From: Streptomyces syringium
GTDB lineage: Bacteria; Actinomycetota; Actinomycetes; Streptomycetales; Streptomycetaceae
NCBI RefSeq assembly: GCF_017876625.1
Contig: NZ_JAGIOH010000001.1
Coordinates: forward strand, 3,038,001-3,102,000
Length of the DNA stretch: 64,000 nucleotides
Direction of reading: 5' to 3'
Shown here: positions 35,290 to 43,328 of the stretch, piece by piece
Position numbering within the stretch: the first letter of the stretch is position 1
Layout: each line of letters begins with the position of its first letter
Notes under the pieces: generated by a model
What the model saw: the letters and a program-made list of their open reading frames with translations, nothing else
What the model was told of the DNA's origin: nothing
Databases searched by the model: none
Made by a program: the position numbers and the translations under genes

Positions 35290-35424
35290 TCACATCCTCT
35301 TGAGGAGCAGGAGTTCGGGCCCGCCGCTGATCCCGAGACCGGTCTTCTTGGCGAAGGAACCGGCCGGCGTGAGGGCGGGACGCTCGTAACGGCGACGCTT
35401 GGGAGGGCACTTGGGGGGACTCAT
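35290..35424 (-). CDS. Lasso peptide precursor (A), 44 aa
   Basis: The 44-residue product has leader MSPPKCPPKRRRYERPALT..., then PAGSFAKKTG, and core LGISGGPELLLLKRM. The recognition pattern YxxPxLxxxGxFxxxT is complete (Y13, P16, L18, G22, F24, T28). With Thr at -2 the core starts at L30, and Glu8 of the core closes an 8-residue ring, leaving a 7-residue tail LLLLKRM. A 9-residue ring from G29 to the same Glu is the alternative. ATG 35424 is preferred since AAGGAG lies nine bases upstream; ATG 35433 directly abuts it. The core matches citrulassin A in length and ring layout but not in sequence. Confidence 0.9.
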   Translation of the reverse strand: MSPPKCPPKRRRYERPALTPAGSFAKKTGLGISGGPELLLLKRM

Positions 35425-35593
35425 GGGTGACATCTCCTTCCGGAGTGGCCGATTCGACCAGCGTGCGCGCACGCGTCACCCCGCGCCAGGGGGACGCCCC
35501 CGCGCTCGAAGCACCCCACGGGCGCCCACCGGCCCTGTGCACGACGGGTGGGACGTCAGGGGCCGGGCTGCCCGGGAACCCGGCCCCCGGTGC

Positions 35594-36799
35594 TCAGCCG
35601 TCCAGTTGGTCGATCGTCGCGATCGACGGGCCCCGCGTAGCGGAACGGGCCACGTCCTCCGCCGCCCGCAGCACCCGCACCGCGTTCTGCCACGTCAGCT
35701 TCGCGAGGTCGGCGTCCGACCAGCCGCGGTGCAGGAGTTCCGCGATCAGGTTCGGGTAGCCGGCCACGTCCGCGAGGTCTTCCGGGGTGAACGCCGTGCC
35801 GTCGAAGTCGCCGCCGATGCCGATGTGGTCGATGCCCGCCACCTCGCGCATGTGGTCGAGGTGGTCGGCGACCGTGGCCGCCGTGGCGAGCGGACGGGGG
35901 TGCGCGGCCTCGAAGGCGCGGTGCACGGCCATCCCGGCGGGGGTGGTGTCGAGGTGGTGCAGGCCGTTGGCGCGCATGTTCTCGTCCGCCTGCCGGGTCC
36001 ACTCGACGGCGGCGGGCAGGACGAACTTCGGCACGAACGTCGCCATGGCCACGCCCCCGTTCGCGGCGAGCGCGCCGAGCACGTCGTCGGGGATGTTGCG
36101 CGGGTGGTCGCAGACGGCACGCGCGGAGGAGTGCGAGAAGATCACCGGCGCCTCGGTGACCCGCAGCGCGTCCCGCATCGTGTCGGCCGAGACGTGCGAG
36201 AGGTCGACCAGCATGCCGAGGCGGTTCATCTCACGGACGACCTCCTCGCCGAAGCGGGTCAGGCCGTTCGCCACGGGCTCGTCGGTCGCCGAGTCCGCCC
36301 AGGGGATGTTGTCGTTGTGGGTCAGCGTCATGTAGCGGACGCCGAGGTGGTGCAGGGCGCGCAGGGTGGCCAGCGAGCAGTTGATGCTGTGCCCGCCCTC
36401 GGCGCCCATCAGGGAGGCGATGCGGCCCTCGGCGCGGGCGGCCTCCATGTCGTCGGCGGTGAGCGCGAGCCGCAGCTGGGAGGGGTAACGATTCACCAGC
36501 TGCCGCACGACGTCGATCTGTTCGAGCGTCGCGCTGACCGCCTCGTCACCGGCCATGCCGGTGCGGACGTACACGGACCAGAACTGGGCCCCGACCCCGC
36601 CCGCCCGCAGCCGGGGCAGATCGGTGTGCAGGCCGGTGGCGCTCTGGTCGGTGGCGATGTCGCGCCGGTCCAGGTCGTAGCGGACCTGCTCGCGCAGGGC
36701 CCACGGCAGGTCGTTGTGACCGTCGACGACGGGGTGGGCGGCGAGCAGCTCGTGGGCGCGGGCGAGGTGACCGGCCGCGGTGGTGGCGCTCACGGTCAC
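35594..36799 (-). CDS. Membrane dipeptidase family (M19) zinc dipeptidase
   Basis: A 401-residue dipeptidase. Binuclear zinc ligands are in [11 protein letters not shown] (residues about 23-33), [11 protein letters not shown] (bridging Glu) and [11 protein letters not shown] and [32 protein letters not shown] is also diagnostic. It would cut dipeptides, possibly D-containing ones. No signal peptide is seen, so it is probably cytoplasmic. Start GTG 36799 overlaps the purE stop (GTGA), so it is translated from the purK-purE transcript. A copper or lasso-related role is not indicated. Confidence 0.9.
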   Translation of the reverse strand: MTVSATTAAGHLARAHELLAAHPVVDGHNDLPWALREQVRYDLDRRDIATDQSATGLHTDLPRLRAGGVGAQFWSVYVRTGMAGDEAVSATLEQIDVVRQLVNRYPSQLRLALTADDMEAARAEGRIASLMGAEGGHSINCSLATLRALHHLGVRYMTLTHNDNIPWADSATDEPVANGLTRFGEEVVREMNRLGMLVDLSHVSADTMRDALRVTEAPVIFSHSSARAVCDHPRNIPDDVLGALAANGGVAMATFVPKFVLPAAVEWTRQADENMRANGLHHLDTTPAGMAVHRAFEAAHPRPLATAATVADHLDHMREVAGIDHIGIGGDFDGTAFTPEDLADVAGYPNLIAELLHRGWSDADLAKLTWQNAVRVLRAAEDVARSATRGPSIATIDQLDG

Positions 36800-37320
36800 T
36801 TCCCGAAGCCGAAGTGGGCGGTGCCCATGGCCTTGGCGCGCAGGCGCTTGCCCTTGTCCGTGGCCTGCTCGTTCAGCTCGTCCTGGAAGTGCCGCATCCG
36901 GGCCAGCAGCTCGGTGTCGTGGGCGGCGAGCATCCGGACGGCGAGCAGCCCGGCGTTGCGCGCGCCCGCGACGGAGACGGTGGCGACGGGCACGCCGGCG
37001 GGCATCTGCACGATCGACAGCAGGGAGTCCATGCCGTCGAGGTACTTCAGCGGCACGGGCACGCCGATGACCGGCAGCGGCGTGACGGACGCCAGCATGC
37101 CGGGCAGGTGGGCCGCGCCGCCCGCGCCCGCGATGATCGCCTTGAGGCCGCGGTCGGCGGCCTGCTCGCCGTACGCGACCATCTCGCGCGGCATGCGGTG
37201 CGCGGAGACCACGTCGACCTCGTAGGGGACCTCGAACTCGTCCAGGGCCTGGGCGGCGGCCTCCATGACGGACCAGTCGGAGTCCGAGCCCATGACGATG
37301 CCGATGAGAGGAGAAGTCAT
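36796..37320 (-). CDS. purE: N5-carboxyaminoimidazole ribonucleotide mutase
   Basis: A 174-residue purine enzyme moving the carboxyl group of N5-CAIR to C4 to give CAIR. The substrate loop is [13 protein letters not shown] (7-19), with SAHRMP (39-44) and [15 protein letters not shown] as class I PurE signatures. Its ATG overlaps the purK stop (ATGA). The last 35 residues are basic and charged. Together with PurK it carries out the two-step carboxylation of AIR. Confidence 0.95.
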   Translation of the reverse strand: MTSPLIGIVMGSDSDWSVMEAAAQALDEFEVPYEVDVVSAHRMPREMVAYGEQAADRGLKAIIAGAGGAAHLPGMLASVTPLPVIGVPVPLKYLDGMDSLLSIVQMPAGVPVATVSVAGARNAGLLAVRMLAAHDTELLARMRHFQDELNEQATDKGKRLRAKAMGTAHFGFGK

Positions 37321-38468
37321 TCGGTGATCGTTCCTCGCAGGTATCCGGCGGCGTGGGCGGCGCGCTCGCGCACGTCCGCCAGATCGTCGCCGTAAGTGTT
37401 GACGTGTCCGACCTTGCGACCGGGCTTGACGTCCTTGCCGTACATGTGGATCTTCAACCCGGGATCGCGTGCCATGCAATGGAGGTACGCGGAATACATG
37501 TCCGGATAGTCGCCGCCGAGCACATTGGCCATGACGGTCCACTTGGCGCGCGGGCGCGGGTCGCCGAGCGGCAGGTCCAGCACCGCCCGTACGTGGTTGG
37601 CGAACTGCGAGGTGATCGCGCCGTCCTGGGTCCAGTGGCCGGAGTTGTGCGGGCGCATCGCCAGCTCGTTGACGAGCACCTCGAAGGAGCCGTCGGGCTT
37701 GCGGATCTCGAAGAGCTCCACGGCGAGGTGGCCGACCACGCCCAGCTCCGCGGCGACCTTGAGGGCGAGCTGCTGTGCGTGGGCGGAGAGCTCGGCGGAG
37801 AGATCGGGCGCGGGCGCGATGACGGTGTCACAGACGCCGTCGACCTGGATGGACTCGACGACCGGGTACGAGACGGCCTGGCCGTGCGGGGAGCGGACGA
37901 CATTGGCGGCCAGCTCGCGGGTGAAGGCGACCTTCTCCTCCGCGAGGACGGGCACACCGGCGCGGAAGGGTTCCGCCGCCTCTTCCGCGCTGCGGACGAT
38001 CCACACGCCCTTGCCGTCGTAGCCGCCGCGCACCGTCTTGAGCACGACGGGGAAACCGTCGCCCTCCTCCGCGAACCGCGCCACGTCGGCGGGGTCCGCC
38101 ACGATGCGGTGCCGGGGACACGGCACTCCGATCTCACTGAGCCTGGCCCGCATCACGCCCTTGTCCTGGGCGTGCACCAACGCGTCGGGCCCCGGGCGGA
38201 CGGGAATGCCGTCTGCCTCCAGGGCCCGTAGGTGCTCGGTGGGGACATGCTCGTGATCGAAGGTGATCACATCGCAGCCTTGTGCGAAAGCACGAAGGGT
38301 GTCCAGGTCGCGGTAGTCGCCGATGACGACTTCCCCGACCACCTGGGCCGCCGAGTCCAGCGGGGTATCGCTGAGCAGCTTGAACTTGATGCCGAGGGGG
38401 ATGCCCGCCTCGTGGGTCATACGGGCGAGCTGGCCGCCGCCGACCATGCCGACTACCGGGAACGTCAC
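37317..38468 (-). CDS. purK: 5-(carboxyamino)imidazole ribonucleotide synthase
   Basis: A 383-residue ATP-grasp enzyme making N5-CAIR from AIR, bicarbonate and ATP. It has [18 protein letters not shown] at the N-terminus, the ATP-binding [19 protein letters not shown] and [33 protein letters not shown] 38468 (VTFPVVGM) is used, with GGGAG very close upstream; longer readings are not conserved. It heads the purK-purE-dipeptidase operon and diverges from the GtrA gene over about 160 bases. Confidence 0.95.
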   Translation of the reverse strand: MTFPVVGMVGGGQLARMTHEAGIPLGIKFKLLSDTPLDSAAQVVGEVVIGDYRDLDTLRAFAQGCDVITFDHEHVPTEHLRALEADGIPVRPGPDALVHAQDKGVMRARLSEIGVPCPRHRIVADPADVARFAEEGDGFPVVLKTVRGGYDGKGVWIVRSAEEAAEPFRAGVPVLAEEKVAFTRELAANVVRSPHGQAVSYPVVESIQVDGVCDTVIAPAPDLSAELSAHAQQLALKVAAELGVVGHLAVELFEIRKPDGSFEVLVNELAMRPHNSGHWTQDGAITSQFANHVRAVLDLPLGDPRPRAKWTVMANVLGGDYPDMYSAYLHCMARDPGLKIHMYGKDVKPGRKVGHVNTYGDDLADVRERAAHAAGYLRGTITE

Positions 38469-38631
38469 GCTCCCAGAGTATCCGTACGCACGAACAGCTC
38501 CGACCGGGCCTGGATGATCGTCCAACTGCCGGGGCACCCGAGCCGACGGCCGGATGGGAGCGCGTTCGCCGGCCGTTCACCGGAGTCAGCGGTTGGGGCC
38601 GGGGCCCGCTGGTTAGCATGAAGGCTGCCCT

Positions 38632-39186
38632 ATGCCCAGTTTCGCCCAGCAACGGAGCCTGACGATCACTATGAGTCAACGGTCCGCGATGCGTGCCCGG
38701 CTGGAGCGGCTGGCCCGCGAAATCGCGAAGTTCGGGGCGGTGGGCGCCGTCGGTTTCGTGGTGAATTTCATCGTCTTCAACATCTGTGTGCACGGCTTCG
38801 GCCTCGCGGTGGTGCGCTCGGGCGTCATAGCGACCGGCGTCGCGATCGGCACCAACTACGTGGGCAACCGCTACTGGACCTACCGGGCCGGCGACAAGAA
38901 CCGGCGCAGCCGCGAGCTGACCCTGTTCCTGCTGTTCAGCGGTGTCGGCCTGGTGATCGAGAACGGCATCCTGGCCCTCTCGCACTACGGCTTCGGCCTC
39001 ACCTCGCCGCTCGCGGACAACATCGCGAAGAACGTCGTCGGCCTCGGCATCGGCACGGTCTTCCGCTTCTGGTCCTACCGCACCTGGGTGTTCCGGGCGC
39101 TGCCCGCCCGTGAGGCGGTGGAGACTGCTGAATCGTTCCTGGACGACCGTCCGCAGCGGGCCGGGACGGGCGACGCGACCCGCTGA
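38632..39186 (+). CDS. GtrA family membrane protein
   Basis: A 184-residue protein with four hydrophobic segments (GAVGFVVNFIVFNICV; SGVIATGVAIGTNYVG; LFLLFSGVGLVIENGILAL; IAKNVVGLGIGTVFRFW). The signature TNYVGNRYWTY and FRFWSYRTWVF are typical of GtrA, which flips or helps transfer lipid-linked sugars in surface polysaccharide modification. ATG 38632 has AAGG seven bases upstream; ATG 38671 is an alternative that would remove 13 residues. It fits the glycan theme of the window, but substrate is unknown. Confidence 0.88.
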   Translation: MPSFAQQRSLTITMSQRSAMRARLERLAREIAKFGAVGAVGFVVNFIVFNICVHGFGLAVVRSGVIATGVAIGTNYVGNRYWTYRAGDKNRRSRELTLFLLFSGVGLVIENGILALSHYGFGLTSPLADNIAKNVVGLGIGTVFRFWSYRTWVFRALPAREAVETAESFLDDRPQRAGTGDATR

Positions 39187-39238
39187 CGCCCCCGGCGGGA
39201 CATCCGGGGCCGTTGCCCCCGGCGGGGCGCCCGGGCCG

Positions 39239-40498
39239 TCAGTCCTCGTGCGGCTCCCCGTGGTCGCCCGCCTCACGGCTCAGGAACAGCGCGAAGACCG
39301 GCGGGTGCGGCTGGAGGAGTTCGAGCCGCCCGCCGTCCGCCTCCGCCAGGTCACGGGCGACGGCCAGCCCCAGGCCCGTGGAGTTCCGGCCGCTGACCGT
39401 CCGCTCGAAGACCCGCGACCCGAGGTCCGGCGAGACCCCCGGCCCCTCGTCCGTGACCTCCACGACCGCCTGGTTGCCGGTGACCCGGGTGCGCAGGGCG
39501 ACCGTGCCGTCGCCGTGCATCAGCGAGTTCTCGATGAGGGTGGCGAGCACCTGCGCGACCGCCCCGGGCGTGCCGACGGCCCGGAGCCCCTGCTTTCCGG
39601 AGCGGACCAGGGCCCGGCCCTCGCTGCGGGTGGCGGGCCGCCATTCCTCCAGTTGCTGCTTGATGACCTCGTCGAGGTCGAAGCTGACGGCCGAGCCCGA
39701 CTGCGGGTCGCGGGAGTTCGTCAGCAGCCGCTGCACGACGTCGGTGAGCCGCTCGACCTGGGTGAGGGCGATCGTCGCCTCGTCCTTCACCGTCTCGGGG
39801 TCGTCGGTCAGCGTGATCTCCTCCAGCCGCATCGACAGCGCGGTCAGCGGCGTGCGGAGCTGGTGCGAGGCGTCGGCCGCGAGGCGCCGCTCGGCGGTGA
39901 GCATCCGGGCGATCCGCTCGGCGCTCGCGTCCAGGACGTCCGCGACCCGGTCCAGCTCGGGCACCCCGTAGCGGCGGTGACGGGGACGGGGATCGCCGGA
40001 GCCGAGCCGCTCGGCCGTCTCGGCGAGGTCGGTCAGCGGCGCGGTGAGCCGGTTCGCCTGGCGCACGGCGAGGAAGACGGCGGCGATCACGGCCAGCAGC
40101 GCCACCGCGAGGATCACCATCAGGGTGCGGCCGAGCTCCCTGCTGACCGCGGAGCGGGACTCCTCGACCCGTACGGTCTCGCCCTGCTCGCCCCGCTCTG
40201 TGGAGGCGATGACATCGCCCTCGGGGCGCTCGCCGATCTCGATGGCGGCCCGGCCGGGGATGTCGACCCGCGCGTACCGGTCGGGGGTGATCTGCTCGCG
40301 CAGCACCCCCGACTCCACGCGCTCGCCGCCGATCAGCCGGCTGTCGAGGATGCTCACCAGCCGGACGGCCTCGGACTGCACGCTCTCCCGCGCGCTGCTC
40401 TCGATCGTGCGGGTTTCGACGATGACGAGCGAGATGCCGAACACGGCGATCACGACGAGCACGACGGCGAGGGTGGAGTTGATCAGTCGGCGGCGCAC
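39239..40498 (-). CDS. Two-component sensor histidine kinase
   Basis: A 419-residue membrane kinase. Helices at about 7-28 and 124-146 bracket an extracytoplasmic sensor of about 95 residues. A HAMP domain (147-200) leads to the phospho-acceptor H212 in ADASHQLRTPLTALSMRLEE. The ATP-binding part shows LATLIENSLMHGDG (N box), VTDEGPGVSPD (G1) and NSTGLGLAVARDLAEADGG (G2). GTG 40498 follows GGAGG by five bases. The regulator lies 47 bases upstream on the same strand. Signal unknown. Confidence 0.93.
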   Translation of the reverse strand: MRRRLINSTLAVVLVVIAVFGISLVIVETRTIESSARESVQSEAVRLVSILDSRLIGGERVESGVLREQITPDRYARVDIPGRAAIEIGERPEGDVIASTERGEQGETVRVEESRSAVSRELGRTLMVILAVALLAVIAAVFLAVRQANRLTAPLTDLAETAERLGSGDPRPRHRRYGVPELDRVADVLDASAERIARMLTAERRLAADASHQLRTPLTALSMRLEEITLTDDPETVKDEATIALTQVERLTDVVQRLLTNSRDPQSGSAVSFDLDEVIKQQLEEWRPATRSEGRALVRSGKQGLRAVGTPGAVAQVLATLIENSLMHGDGTVALRTRVTGNQAVVEVTDEGPGVSPDLGSRVFERTVSGRNSTGLGLAVARDLAEADGGRLELLQPHPPVFALFLSREAGDHGEPHED

Positions 40499-40545
40499 GG
40501 TGCCCTCCGGGCAGGGTGGTACGAACACAGCCCGGCGGAGGCCGG

Positions 40546-41226
40546 TCAGCTCTTTTCGAAGCGGAAGCCGACGCCTCGGACGGTGGCGATGTAACGCGGG
40601 TTCGCGGCGTCGTCCCCGAGCTTCTTGCGAAGCCAGGAGATGTGCATGTCGAGCGTCTTGGTGGACGACCACCAAGTGGTGTCCCAGACCTCGCGCATCA
40701 GCTGGTCGCGGGTGACGACCCGGCCCGCGTCCCGGACGAGCACCCGGAGCAGATCGAACTCCTTCGCGGTGAGCTGGAGCTCGTCGTCGCCCATCCAGGC
40801 GCGGTGCGACTCGACGTCGATCCGCACGCCGTGGGTGGTGGGCGGCTGCTGCGGGGCCTCGACCGTGCCGCGGCGCAGCAGGGCCCGCACCCGCGCGAGC
40901 AGCTCGGCCAGCCGGAACGGCTTGGTGACGTAGTCGTCGGCACCGGCGTCCAGGCCGACCACGGTGTCCACCTCGTCGGCCCGGGCGGTGAGCACGAGCA
41001 CCGGGAAGCCGTGACCCTCCGTGCGCAGCCGGCGGCAGACCTCCAGGCCGTCCATGCCGGGCAGGCCGAGGTCGAGAACGAGGAGGTCGACCCCTCCCTT
41101 GAGGCCGGCGTCGAGCGCCGTGGGGCCGTCTTCACGCACCTCCACCTCGTACCCCTCGCGGCGCAGCGCGCGTGCGAGCGGCTCCGAGATCGAAGCGTCA
41201 TCCTCGGCGAGCAGTACTCGGGTCAT
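40546..41226 (-). CDS. OmpR-family response regulator
   Basis: A 226-residue regulator. The receiver domain has the acidic pocket E8-D9-D10, the phospho-acceptor D52 in LLVLDLGLPGMDG, T in VLTARADEVD and K in YVTKPFRLAELLARVRAL. The C-terminal winged helix (about 130-224) shows LTAKEFDLLRVLVRDAGRVVTRDQL and KTLDMHISWLRKKLGDDAANPRYIATVRGVGFRF. ATG 41226 is chosen as the receiver starts there. It is the upstream gene of the regulator-kinase pair. Targets unknown. Confidence 0.94.
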   Translation of the reverse strand: MTRVLLAEDDASISEPLARALRREGYEVEVREDGPTALDAGLKGGVDLLVLDLGLPGMDGLEVCRRLRTEGHGFPVLVLTARADEVDTVVGLDAGADDYVTKPFRLAELLARVRALLRRGTVEAPQQPPTTHGVRIDVESHRAWMGDDELQLTAKEFDLLRVLVRDAGRVVTRDQLMREVWDTTWWSSTKTLDMHISWLRKKLGDDAANPRYIATVRGVGFRFEKS

Positions 41227-41391
41227 GGGGTGATGGTAGTCCGCTCGACCGCATGTCAGGAGGGGGATGGGGCTACCTGCGGCAACAGCGCCGCCAGCCG
41301 GTCTGGACCATTGAATGTGGGCAAACAGTTCCACAGTGACCTGTGATCCATATCTCAACTCCTTCCTTTTGCGGGCGGGGTGTGACGTATG

Positions 41392-41487
41392 GTGACGGGA
41401 AGTCTGTAGCACTACCGGGGGCCTTCGGCATGTCCAACACGCCGGGGGTCTCTGCTGTGCGCGGTACTGGCCCACCAGTCCCGTCAC
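41392..41487 (+). promoter_or_regulatory. Possible structured leader RNA before the peptide transporter
   Basis: The 465-base gap 41227-41691 holds no gene. Within it GTGACGGGA (41392-41400) pairs with TCCCGTCAC (41479-41487), closing a 78-base segment that includes a small GCC-TTC-GGC hairpin. A second hairpin (CCGCGC 41514-41519 with GCGCGG 41526-41531) follows. This is compatible with a cis-acting RNA in the transporter 5' region. It does not match a riboswitch class I recognise. Confidence 0.35.
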
Positions 41488-41691
41488 AGAGAATGACCTG
41501 ACGGCCGGGTCCGCCGCGCGAAGGTGCGCGGGGGCGTGGATCCCGGTGCGCGGCTGTCCTGCCGATCTCCTCTACCGAGGTGCGTCGAACCCCTGGGGCG
41601 TGGGGGCGGGCAGTGCGGTGCCCGGTGCCGGCCAACCCCCACCCGGGCGCGCATCAGCTCCACGCGCGTCCCGAGCACCCAAGGACTGACC

Positions 41692-43224
41692 ATGGCGTCC
41701 AGCCTGACGAAGGACCCAGCCGAGCAGGAGAAGACCTCTCCGGGCTCCGGCAAGACGTTCTTCGGCCACCCCCGCGGCCTGGCCCCCCTCTTCATGACGG
41801 AGATGTGGGAGCGCTTCAGCTACTACGGAATGCGCGCCCTTCTCGTCGTCTACCTGATCGCCGGCGGCCCGGACGCCAAGCCCGACAGCCAGGGCGGCGG
41901 TCTGGCGATGCCCGAGGCCAGCGCGGTGGCGATCTACTCCGTCTACGTGGCGATGGTCTACCTGCTCGCCATGCCCGGCGGCTGGTTCGGCGACCGCGTC
42001 TGGGGCCCGCGCAAGACGGTCACCATCGCGGCCGCCACCATCATGGTCGGCCACCTGGCGCTGGCGATCCCCGGCAAGCCCTCGTTCTTCGCGGGTCTGG
42101 CGCTCGTCGCGCTCGGTTCCGGTCTGCTGAAGGCCAACATCTCCACGATGGTCGGCCACCTCTACGACGGCCCGAAGGACCCGCGCCGGGACGGTGGCTT
42201 CACCGTCTTCTACATGGGCATCAACCTCGGTGCCTTCTTCGCCCCGCTGGTCATCGGCACCGTCGGCCAGAAGGTCAACTGGCACCTGGGCTTCACCATC
42301 GCCGCCGCCGGTATGGCGCTCGGCCTGGCGTTCTTCCTGTGGGGCACCCGTCACCTGGACCCGAAGAGCAGCGTCGTCCCGAAGCCGCTGTCGGCCGCCG
42401 AGAAGAAGTCGACGCTCACCAAGGGTCTGATCTGGCTCGCCGTCGCGGCCCTCTTCTACGGCGTCGTCGGTGGCACCGGACACTTCACGCTCAACTGGGC
42501 GCTGATCCCGATCACCGTCGCCGGTCTGATCATCCCGATCACCGTCCTCGCCCGCATCAAGCGCGACAAGGAACTGTCGGCGACCGAGCAGACCAAGGTC
42601 AGCGGCTACATCTGGTTCTTCGTCGCCGCCGCCGTGTTCTGGATGATCTTCGACCAGGCGGGCTCGACGATGTCGACCTTCGCCGAGAAGAAGACCGCGG
42701 ACAACGTCTTCGGGATCGAGTTCCCCTCGACCTGGTTCCAGTCGGTCAACCCGCTGTGGGTCATGGCGCTGGCCCCGGTCTTCGCCTGGCTGTGGGTGTG
42801 GCTCGCCCGCAGCGACCGCGAGCCGAGCACCACGGTGAAGTTCGCGATGGCCATGGTCGTCATCGGTGCCTCGTTCTTCGTCTTCGCCGTCCCGATGGCG
42901 ATGGCCGGCGACGGCACGAAGGTCAGCCCGATGTGGCTGCTGTCGATCTACATGATCCAGACCATGGGCGAGCTGTGCCTCTCCCCGGTGGGTCTGTCGC
43001 TGACCACCAAGATGGCGCCGCAGAAGTACGCGAGCCAGATGATGGGCGTGTGGTTCCTCGCCGTCACCGCCGGTGACTGCACCACGGGTCTGCTGTCCAT
43101 CGCGGGCGTGGACCTCAACGGCACCGGCATGATCCTGCTGCAGGCGACGCTCGCCGCCGTCGCCGGTCTCGCGGTGTGGATGTACCGCAAGAAGATCGAA
43201 GCCCTGATGGGCGACGTGAAGTAA
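41692..43224 (+). CDS. POT/PTR2 family proton-dependent oligopeptide transporter
   Basis: A 510-residue membrane transporter importing di- and tripeptides with protons. The proton-coupling motif ExxERFxYYG is present as EMWERFSYYGMRALLVVYL (about 37-55), and the PTR2 signature FYMGINLGAFFAPLVIG follows around residue 175. About 13-14 hydrophobic helices are visible, including VSPMWLLSIYMIQTMGELCLSPVGLSLTTKMAP. ATG 41692 has AAGGA six bases upstream. The 3' end (DVK, TAA) is part of a triplicated 14-bp repeat. Confidence 0.93.
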   Translation: MASSLTKDPAEQEKTSPGSGKTFFGHPRGLAPLFMTEMWERFSYYGMRALLVVYLIAGGPDAKPDSQGGGLAMPEASAVAIYSVYVAMVYLLAMPGGWFGDRVWGPRKTVTIAAATIMVGHLALAIPGKPSFFAGLALVALGSGLLKANISTMVGHLYDGPKDPRRDGGFTVFYMGINLGAFFAPLVIGTVGQKVNWHLGFTIAAAGMALGLAFFLWGTRHLDPKSSVVPKPLSAAEKKSTLTKGLIWLAVAALFYGVVGGTGHFTLNWALIPITVAGLIIPITVLARIKRDKELSATEQTKVSGYIWFFVAAAVFWMIFDQAGSTMSTFAEKKTADNVFGIEFPSTWFQSVNPLWVMALAPVFAWLWVWLARSDREPSTTVKFAMAMVVIGASFFVFAVPMAMAGDGTKVSPMWLLSIYMIQTMGELCLSPVGLSLTTKMAPQKYASQMMGVWFLAVTAGDCTTGLLSIAGVDLNGTGMILLQATLAAVAGLAVWMYRKKIEALMGDVK

Positions 43225-43253
43225 CCGACGTGAAGTAACCGACGTGGAGCAAC
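43212..43253. repeat. Three 14-bp tandem units at the transporter stop codon
   Basis: CGACGTGAAGTAAC occurs at 43212-43225 and 43226-43239, with a diverged third copy CGACGTGGAGCAAC at 43240-43253. The first contains the last codons and stop of the transporter gene, so the stop region has been duplicated twice. Confidence 0.9.
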
Positions 43254-43267
43254 CACGGTCGTGACAG

Positions 43268-43297
43268 GGCCCCGGCGCGGATCTCCGCGCCGGGGCC
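43268..43297. terminator. 14-bp hairpin between the POT gene and the surface operon
   Basis: GGCCCCGGCGCGGA (43268-43281) faces TCCGCGCCGGGGCC (43284-43297). It lies between convergent genes and is a likely bidirectional terminator. Confidence 0.85.
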
Positions 43298-43328
43298 TTC
43301 GCGTGGGCCCGTCACCGTCTGCCGTGCC

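Noticed and set aside
41227..41691. Known riboswitch (cobalamin, TPP, glycine or c-di-AMP) before the transporter
   Set aside because: None of the conserved core motifs of those classes could be recognised in the segment.
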